Below are positions 57,556 through 64,000 of a stretch of DNA of 64,000 nucleotides, piece by piece (position 1 is the stretch's first letter; each line of letters starts with the position of its first letter). A model generated the notes under the pieces. It saw only the letters and a list, made by a program, of their open reading frames with translations, was not told where the DNA came from and did no database searches. The position numbers and the translations under genes are program-made. The DNA is from Pedobacter schmidteae (GTDB lineage Bacteria; Bacteroidota; Bacteroidia; Sphingobacteriales; Sphingobacteriaceae): contig NZ_LS999839.1 in the NCBI RefSeq assembly GCF_900564155.1, forward strand, positions 4,213,097-4,277,096, written 5' to 3'.

Positions 57556-60500
57556 ATGCAATTATTTGCTTATAACCCAGGTATTCCATTACGTATACCG
57601 CTTAAACTAATACTTATTATGAAGCTGACCACTTTCATATTAATTATTGCTCTGGCACAAGTAAGTGCTAAAGGATTTGGACAGAAGATAACGCTCAACA
57701 CGAATAATACGCCTATTGAAAAAGTTTTACAATCTATAAGAGAGCAATCGGGATATGGGATTGTTTATAATGCCCGGGACCTGGGCAATCAAAAAATAAC
57801 TTTAAAATTAAATAATGCCTCTATTGAAGATGCATTAAACGCCCTGGTAAAGGGCTTGCCTTTAAACTATAAAATAGTAAATACGAATATTCTGATAACC
57901 AGGGAAGAGCCTTCCTTTCTGGACCGCCTGGCTGAGCGCTGGGCTGATACTGATGTTCGCGGCGTGGTACGCAATGAAAAAGGCGAATCGATGGAGGGGA
58001 TAACAGTAAGTGTAAAGGGAAGCAACAACAGAACAAGTACCAATGCGCAAGGTGAGTTTTTGTTGAAGGGGGTTAATGAAGATGCGACATTGGTATTTAG
58101 CGGGATTGCCATTGAAACTTACGAAGTAAAGGTAAAAGGTAAGGAAAGTATGACAGTGAATGTGCGGACCAAACAAGTACAGTTAGAGAACGTAGATGTA
58201 GTAAGTACCGGGTATCAGGATATACCAAAAGAACGCGCTACAGGATCTTTTGGTATAGTTGATAACAAAACGCTAAACCTTCAAACCGGAACAAATATTC
58301 TAAAACGTTTGGAAGGAGTTACAAGTGGAATCTTATTTGACAATAATAAGGAACGTGCTGGAAAAGGGCTTTCTAATGATAATATCTCTATCAGGGGACT
58401 TAGTACCATTAACGCATCGATGGAGCCATTGATAGTTTTGGACGGATTCATTTATGAAGCGTCCATTAGCAATATCAATCCAAATAATGTGGAGTCAATA
58501 ACTATTCTTAAAGATGCAGCGGCTGCTTCTATATGGGGTGCAAGAGCGGGTAACGGTGTTATTGTGATCACAACCAAAAAAGGGAAACTAAATCAAAAGC
58601 CGAGTATTTCAATGAACGCCAACGTAATTATCAAAGAGAAACCAGACCTGCACTATATCCCTCAAATGAGTTCAGGAGACTACATTGATATTGAACAACT
58701 ATTATTTAACCAGGGATTTTTTGACAACGCTATTAATGTTAAATGGCAGGCAATCACCCCTGCTGTCGAAATATTTTTAAAACGAAGAAATGGGGAAATA
58801 TCGGCTAGTGATTCTGCTCAAAAAATAAATGCTTTAAAAGCTATCGACACCAGAGATCAATATTTAAAATATTTCTATAAACCTGCAGCAACGCAACAGT
58901 ATTCACTGAATATAAATGGCGGTAATTCAATAAACGCCTATACCATTTCTGCTGCTTATGATCATACAAATGGGAACTTACGAAATAAAGAGCAACGGCT
59001 TAATCTAAGCATAGATGAATTGTTTAAACCCATTGATAAACTTTCAATCAGAATTGGTGCGTCTTTTACGCAACAAAACAGTCTTTCCGGTGCTCCAGAG
59101 TACCCATCAAATGGTATAGAGTACGGAGGGACAAGGAAGGTAAACTATGTGAGCTTAGTAGATGAGAACGGCAATCCGGCTGAAATCTCTTCATTTTTAA
59201 GAAAGACTTATACAGATACTGTGGGTGCAGGTCGGTTACTGGATTGGAAATATTATCCACTTGAAGACTGGAAACATACAACGCAAAATATTAAGACATC
59301 TGAACTACTTGGCCATGGCGAATTGCAATATAAACTATTTAATTTCTTGGAGGTAGGTCTAAGATACCAATATGGTCGGCAACAAATTAAAAATGACTAT
59401 TTGGGAACTTTGGAAAGCTACGAAGCCAGAAACGCAATCAATAGCTTTAGTCAAATAGATAGAAATACAGGTGCAGTAACGTATTTTCTTCCTAAGGGAG
59501 GGATAAGAAAGGTCTATAATGAGGTTTTATCATCTTATACACTTCGTCCTCAGATCAATATTGATCATAATTTCAATGATCATTCTATTTCCGCTTTAAT
59601 AGGAATTGAAAAAAGACAGGTTAAGAAAGAGGGAGACAGGTTCACTTCCTATGGCTATCAATCAGATCCGCTAATTAATAACGCAGTTGATTACGTAAAC
59701 CTATATCCTACTTTTATTGATGGGACTTACGGTAACATTTCAGGAGCTCCAGAATTTTTTTTAACGAATCAACGTTATTTTTCTGCTTATGCAAATGCTT
59801 CATACTCGTACCGTCAAAAATACACGATATCTGGAAGTGTTAGAAAAGATGGGTCTAATCTCCTGGGGCTCAAAACAAACGATAAGTTTGATCCCTTTTG
59901 GTCAATAGGAGCGGCATGGAAGATTTCAGATGAATCGATATATAAAGTAGCTTTTTTACCGTCCTTGAAACTTAGAGTGACTTATGGATCAAGTGGAAAT
60001 CTTGATCTGAGCAAAACAGCATTGCCAATAGGGGTTTATGGCATTGATAGGTTAACAAATTTACCAAGTGCCGTAGTTAGAACATTAAATAATCCAGCCT
60101 TAAAATGGGAAAAAGTATCAATGTTTAATGCAGGATTAGACTTTGCTACAAAAGGGGGAGTGCTTAGTGGTTCTATTGATTTTTATAACAAAAAGAGTAC
60201 AGATCTATATGGCCCATCATTTTATGATTATACAACCTGGGGGCTTAAAAATGAGATAGTAGTGAATTCAGCTAACATGACAGGCCGAGGAGTAGATTTT
60301 AGGCTTACGAGTAAAAATATAGATGATATGAATGTGAAATGGACAACGGATTTTATTTTTAATTACGGTTCAGAAAAAGTCACTAAGTATCAAGCAGTAA
60401 ACCCAACTCAAGTATCGGGACTGATTTTTTTAGGTGGTATGTATGTTACTCCGGTTGTAGGCAAACCTCTTTACTCCATTGCTGCTTACAGGTGGGGTGG

Positions 60501-61119
60501 ATTAGATGCCGCGGGAAAGCCTCAAGGATTTGTAGATGGGAAATTGAGCACGGATTATCAGAAGATTATTGATGGATCATTAGGGGCGGGAGAAAGCGAA
60601 TATATTAAGTATATCGGTCCATCATCGCCGAATAAATTTGGCACATTAATCAATACTGTTTCCTGGAAAAATCTATCCGCAACGATAATGTTCTCGTATA
60701 AATTTGGTTACTTTTTTAGAAAGAGTACAATCTCTTATTCATCACTTATCAATAGCGGAATTGGTCATAAGGATTTTGCCAAAAGGTGGCAACAACCTGG
60801 CGATGAAACAAAAACAAATATACCTGTATTTGTATACCCACTTGATCAAGGCTATGAACAATCTGGCGAGCCATTTTATGAATATTCTGAGATTAATGTT
60901 CTAAGGGGAGACCATATCAGGTTTCAAACTTTAAATCTGGTTTACTCTATTCCAAGAAGAGGTCCCTTTTCCAAGTTGTTTAGGGAATTACAAATTTATG
61001 CGAATGCTGCAAATCTTGGAGTAGTATGGTCAGCAAACAAAGAAAATATTGACCCTGAATATCCCATTGGCCCGCCACCTTCCAGAACCTGGGCTATAGG
61101 AATAAGGGCAGGGCTATAA
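57556..61119 (+). CDS. SusC/RagA-type TonB-dependent receptor with STN domain, nutrient locus 2
   Basis: 1187 residues. Signal region MKLTTFILIIALAQVSAKGFGQ (about 22-43); STN domain (about 44-118; NTPIEKVLQSIREQSGYGIVY); CarboxypepD_reg (about 132-210); plug (about 215-345; VVSTGYQDIPKERATGSFGIV and DAAAASIWGARAGNGVIVITTKKG); barrel to the C-terminus. STGYQ with PKERATGSF is the variant seen in receptors that sit with SusD and thioredoxin-like proteins. The STN domain passes the ligand signal to the FecR upstream. The ligand is unknown. Confidence 0.94.
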   Translation: MQLFAYNPGIPLRIPLKLILIMKLTTFILIIALAQVSAKGFGQKITLNTNNTPIEKVLQSIREQSGYGIVYNARDLGNQKITLKLNNASIEDALNALVKGLPLNYKIVNTNILITREEPSFLDRLAERWADTDVRGVVRNEKGESMEGITVSVKGSNNRTSTNAQGEFLLKGVNEDATLVFSGIAIETYEVKVKGKESMTVNVRTKQVQLENVDVVSTGYQDIPKERATGSFGIVDNKTLNLQTGTNILKRLEGVTSGILFDNNKERAGKGLSNDNISIRGLSTINASMEPLIVLDGFIYEASISNINPNNVESITILKDAAAASIWGARAGNGVIVITTKKGKLNQKPSISMNANVIIKEKPDLHYIPQMSSGDYIDIEQLLFNQGFFDNAINVKWQAITPAVEIFLKRRNGEISASDSAQKINALKAIDTRDQYLKYFYKPAATQQYSLNINGGNSINAYTISAAYDHTNGNLRNKEQRLNLSIDELFKPIDKLSIRIGASFTQQNSLSGAPEYPSNGIEYGGTRKVNYVSLVDENGNPAEISSFLRKTYTDTVGAGRLLDWKYYPLEDWKHTTQNIKTSELLGHGELQYKLFNFLEVGLRYQYGRQQIKNDYLGTLESYEARNAINSFSQIDRNTGAVTYFLPKGGIRKVYNEVLSSYTLRPQINIDHNFNDHSISALIGIEKRQVKKEGDRFTSYGYQSDPLINNAVDYVNLYPTFIDGTYGNISGAPEFFLTNQRYFSAYANASYSYRQKYTISGSVRKDGSNLLGLKTNDKFDPFWSIGAAWKISDESIYKVAFLPSLKLRVTYGSSGNLDLSKTALPIGVYGIDRLTNLPSAVVRTLNNPALKWEKVSMFNAGLDFATKGGVLSGSIDFYNKKSTDLYGPSFYDYTTWGLKNEIVVNSANMTGRGVDFRLTSKNIDDMNVKWTTDFIFNYGSEKVTKYQAVNPTQVSGLIFLGGMYVTPVVGKPLYSIAAYRWGGLDAAGKPQGFVDGKLSTDYQKIIDGSLGAGESEYIKYIGPSSPNKFGTLINTVSWKNLSATIMFSYKFGYFFRKSTISYSSLINSGIGHKDFAKRWQQPGDETKTNIPVFVYPLDQGYEQSGEPFYEYSEINVLRGDHIRFQTLNLVYSIPRRGPFSKLFRELQIYANAANLGVVWSANKENIDPEYPIGPPPSRTWAIGIRAGL

Positions 61120-61180
61120 TGCTTCACTGGGGATGTTTACAAGGCAAAAATTGACAATAAACTTCTTTATATATATAAAA

Positions 61181-62647
61181 ATGAAAACATATAAGATCAA
61201 ATTTCTTTATCACTATAAATGTGGACCTGTTTGTAGTGAATTTTTTGCGACAAAATTTCATGAAACCAAATTAAGAGATTCGATCAGGATCATATTTATG
61301 GGGATGATTTTAATTTCACTGTTATGTACATCTTGTAAAAAATTTCTTGATCAAACACCCGATCCGAAATTGGTTGAATTGAAAACTCTCCCTGATCTCC
61401 AGGCATTATTGGATGATAGTAATATTATGAATTTGAATACTCCTGGGTTAGGAGAGGTTTCTTGTGATGATCATTTTGTAACAACAGATACTTATAATTC
61501 TACAACAAAACCAGAATACAAACTCCCTTATACCTGGGAATTGGAGGAATATTTATTTGATGTTAGAAATGATTGGTCAGTTGGTTACAATGCAATATTT
61601 AATGCGAATTATGCTTTAGATTATTTACAAAAAATCCCACAAGATTCTAGGAACTCTTTGGATTGGAATAACATAAAAGGATCTGCATTATTTTACAAAG
61701 CCTATTGGTATTTAAACCTATTATGGGTTTTTTCTAACAGCTACGACGCGGCTACTGCGCAGAATGACTTAGGTGTTGTTCTTAGAGAATCTGCTGATCC
61801 AACGATCCCTTCGAAAAGATCGAGTGTTAAGTTGTGCTACGATAAAATAATTGCAGACTTAAATGTTGCAATTGAATTATTGCCCGATTACCCTAGATAT
61901 GTTACGCGTCCATCCAAATGCGCTGCTTATGCGTTACTTGCAAGGACATACCTTTCGATGAGGGAATATACCAATGCACTGAAATATGCTGATATGAGCT
62001 TAAAAATGAAAAATGACTTAGTAAATTATAATGATCCATCTCAAGTGAGCACTTCGTCTTTTTTTCCATTTCGGCCATTTAATAAAGAGATCATTTTCTT
62101 TAGTAGTCAAGGACAACAAGTATTAAAAAGCTCATTACAGGCTTTGACAGATACTTTACTTTATACGTCCTATCGGAATGAGGATATTAGGAAACGTGCT
62201 TTTTTCTTACCATTTGGTGGTTATACTACATTTAAGGGCAACTATAATTCTAATAATTTTCATTCCTTATTTACCGGCATCACTACAGCAGAAATGTTTT
62301 TAATCCGCTCAGAATGTTACGCACGCGAAGGTAAGTTGTTAGAATCGATGGATGATTTAACTCTTTTGTTGAAAAGCAGACTTGAAACTGGTTCAAGTGT
62401 AGGCTTTTTTCCGAGTGATAAAGAAGCGGCCATTGATATTGTATTAAAAGAACGTAGAAAAGAACTTGTAAAAAGAGGGATTCGCTGGCCGGATATCAAA
62501 AGGTTAAATAAGGAAGGGCGAAATATTGTATTGAAAAGAATCGTTGCGGGAAAAGTGTATACACTTGAGCCAAACTCTCCAAAATACGCTCTTCCGTTAC
62601 CTAAAGACATTGTAAATTTTACGGGAATTCCTCAAAATCCAAGATAA
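61181..62647 (+). CDS. SusD/RagB-family lipoprotein, nutrient locus 2
   Basis: 488 residues from the ATG at 61181. The lipobox LLCTSCKKFLDQTPDPKLV marks the mature start. The N-terminal extension before it (about 38 residues in this reading) is unusually long, so ATG 61298 (MGMILISLLCTSC) may be the real start. SusD features: TLPDLQALLDDSNIMN, SALFYKAYWYLNLLWVFSNSYD, YALLARTYLSMREYTNALKYAD and C-terminal LKERRKELVKRGIRWPDIKRLN. It is a surface binding lid for the SusC partner, 14-62 nt downstream of it. It is shorter than the locus 1 SusD. Confidence 0.9.
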   Translation: MKTYKIKFLYHYKCGPVCSEFFATKFHETKLRDSIRIIFMGMILISLLCTSCKKFLDQTPDPKLVELKTLPDLQALLDDSNIMNLNTPGLGEVSCDDHFVTTDTYNSTTKPEYKLPYTWELEEYLFDVRNDWSVGYNAIFNANYALDYLQKIPQDSRNSLDWNNIKGSALFYKAYWYLNLLWVFSNSYDAATAQNDLGVVLRESADPTIPSKRSSVKLCYDKIIADLNVAIELLPDYPRYVTRPSKCAAYALLARTYLSMREYTNALKYADMSLKMKNDLVNYNDPSQVSTSSFFPFRPFNKEIIFFSSQGQQVLKSSLQALTDTLLYTSYRNEDIRKRAFFLPFGGYTTFKGNYNSNNFHSLFTGITTAEMFLIRSECYAREGKLLESMDDLTLLLKSRLETGSSVGFFPSDKEAAIDIVLKERRKELVKRGIRWPDIKRLNKEGRNIVLKRIVAGKVYTLEPNSPKYALPLPKDIVNFTGIPQNPR

Positions 62648-62664
62648 ATATTAATAAAATCAAA

Positions 62665-63951
62665 ATGAAAAGGTTATATACATTACTTCTTATACTAGTT
62701 ACCATTGAGGCGTATGCACAGGTAAAATTAAAACCATTAGCTATTGGAGATAAAATCCCTGATAGAATATGGAAATTAATTCCAAAAAAGGCGACAAGTA
62801 AGCTAATAATACTGGATATGTGGTCTACCTATTGTACCAGCTGCATGGCAGGTTTCCCAAAAATGAATGAACTTCAACAGAAGTTCAATAAAGAATTGTG
62901 GGTTGTGTTATTGAATCCATTCGAAACTCAAGAAGCTATTAACAAACGGTTGGAATCTGTACGAGGCTACAACGACAAGCCTATAATCGTTCCCAGTCTG
63001 CCGATGTTGAATAAGGATCATTTAGCCGAACAGTTGCTTCAATTGTTTCCAGCAACACGCATCCCTCTTCATATTTGGATAAGTGATCGTGGAATTGTTG
63101 AAGCAATTACTCAACCCTACAATGCCAACTCGGAGCATGTGGAAAACTACTTAGCTGGGAAAAAATTAAATCTGGTACGGAGGGATGATATGCTTGGAAA
63201 ACAATTGATTCAAACAGGACTAATGCGCCCTTATAATTCTTCACCTCAAAATGTTTACTATTCAGCAATCCTGCCATTCTCAGATGCTACAAATAGTGGT
63301 GGAGGAAAGACGGATACCCTTAATAATATTGAAAGATATTGGATAAATAATCGAAGCGTGCTAGAACTTTATGAGATGGCTTATCCTAATGATAGGGTGT
63401 TGCTTGAAATGCAGAGTAAAGAAAAGTTTATCAGACCGCAGAATTTAACTGATGATTGGGTGCGTAGATATACTTTTAACTACGAAATTCAACTCCCTTT
63501 AAGCGATAAAAACAATTATAAGTCTTATTTACAAGAAGACTTAAACAGGTTTTTTGGCAGTATGTTTAACATTACCGGGGGGATTGAACGAAGAAAGTTT
63601 AAATGTTATGTGCTTGTGAAAACAAGCGACCAATATTTAAAGAAGACTGAAGATAAGTATATACAAAGAGAGAATCAATCAGATATATACTACTTGGAGA
63701 ATCCAACGATTGGTGATGTAGCGAGTTTTGTTTCCGAGGTATTGCAAGATTTAGATAATGGCAATGCATTTTTGAATGAAGCCGATGCCGATGACCGCTA
63801 CAATTATAGTATAAAACTAGAACTTAACAAGGAGACCGACAATTTAACAAGTCTCAAGCAAAAATTGAATAAATATGGCCTCGATATTATTGAAACGGAA
63901 AGAATGTTGGATGTGCGGGTAATTAAAGACAAACCTTCAAAAAAAATATAG
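62665..63951 (+). CDS. TlpA-like thioredoxin-fold protein with C-terminal extension
   Basis: 428 residues. Signal peptide to about AYAQ (residue 19). The thioredoxin-like domain (about 25-165) has the active-site motif STYCTSCMAGFP (C57-x-x-C60), a periplasmic disulfide reductase or isomerase type. The remaining 260 residues form a domain of unknown fold, often seen fused to TlpA in SusCD loci of soil Bacteroidota ('SRDDML...', RKFKCYVLVKTSDQYL). It starts 17 nt after SusD and is co-transcribed. It probably reduces disulfides in the imported ligand or its enzymes; this is inference. Confidence 0.85.
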   Translation: MKRLYTLLLILVTIEAYAQVKLKPLAIGDKIPDRIWKLIPKKATSKLIILDMWSTYCTSCMAGFPKMNELQQKFNKELWVVLLNPFETQEAINKRLESVRGYNDKPIIVPSLPMLNKDHLAEQLLQLFPATRIPLHIWISDRGIVEAITQPYNANSEHVENYLAGKKLNLVRRDDMLGKQLIQTGLMRPYNSSPQNVYYSAILPFSDATNSGGGKTDTLNNIERYWINNRSVLELYEMAYPNDRVLLEMQSKEKFIRPQNLTDDWVRRYTFNYEIQLPLSDKNNYKSYLQEDLNRFFGSMFNITGGIERRKFKCYVLVKTSDQYLKKTEDKYIQRENQSDIYYLENPTIGDVASFVSEVLQDLDNGNAFLNEADADDRYNYSIKLELNKETDNLTSLKQKLNKYGLDIIETERMLDVRVIKDKPSKKI

Positions 63952-63956
63952 ACCGT

Positions 63957-64000
63957 ATGAAAGGAAAAATGATAATTTTAATTGGGTTACTATGGTCTGT
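63957..64000 (+). CDS. Start of the next gene of locus 2 (runs off right edge)
   Basis: An ATG at 63957, 5 nt after the TlpA-like stop, opens a frame MKGKMIILIGLLWS that looks like the beginning of a signal peptide. The close spacing suggests the same operon. Nothing more can be said from 14 codons. Confidence 0.5.
   Translation, partial: MKGKMIILIGLLWS

Overview
ORGANISM. The window looks like the chromosome of a Bacteroidota member of the Sphingobacteriaceae, most likely Pedobacter or a close relative. The evidence is two ECF-sigma/FecR/SusC/SusD loci, many short lipoproteins with a Cys-Lys-Lys start, promoters of the Bacteroidota type (TTTG, about 17-19 nt, TAnnTTTG), and few Shine-Dalgarno sites. 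The genus is inferred from overall character, not from a marker gene.

LAYOUT. 1-900: the 5' end of a Bcr/CflA-type drug exporter, then four tandem copies of a roughly 127-nt unit that can fold and ends in a T-run (candidate small-RNA array). 927-2544: an orphan PAS protein, a CDGSH iron-sulfur protein and a small membrane protein. 2907-11470: one five-gene operon with its own promoter and terminator (gingipain-like C25 peptidase with HEAT-like repeats, secreted protein, TonB-dependent receptor, DUF4876-like lipoprotein, DUF6850-like outer-membrane barrel). 11524-22039: housekeeping and stress genes, including an ABC-F ATPase with a possible leader peptide, and an RNA-repair pair (RNA ligase plus HD-Pnk end-healing enzyme). 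22284-31764: nutrient locus 1 (sigma, FecR, SusC, SusD, and two phosphoesterases that resemble ADP-ribose/CDP-alcohol diphosphatase and purple acid phosphatase), which suggests uptake and breakdown of phosphate-containing organic compounds.

31772-54879 is an accessory region, AT-rich in much of its length. It holds an ANT(6)-like nucleotidyltransferase, a HigB/HigA toxin-antitoxin pair beside gene remnants and a 107-bp duplication, MazG plus a GIY-YIG/DUF2075 helicase, a large SF1 helicase, a solitary HsdR-N-like nuclease, an unrecognised soluble-plus-membrane two-gene unit (43724-45165), a HEPN-like protein, an SRA-DUF3883 modification-dependent nuclease, an HNH/HIT pair, a run of small membrane proteins including a 31-residue one, and a RES-domain protein whose C-terminus lies in the -1 frame. 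I read this as a defence island that has taken repeated insertions and deletions. No integrase, intact transposase or CRISPR array was seen.

54880-64000: 11-bp periodic DNA and a palindrome ahead of nutrient locus 2 (sigma, FecR with two in-frame REP-like insertions, SusC, SusD, TlpA-like thioredoxin protein), with a further gene starting at the right edge. In both nutrient loci the expected logic is that substrate bound by SusC/SusD is signalled through FecR to the ECF sigma factor, which raises SusCD expression.

No rRNA or tRNA gene was recognised. All family assignments are from reading motifs by eye; none was tested against a database.
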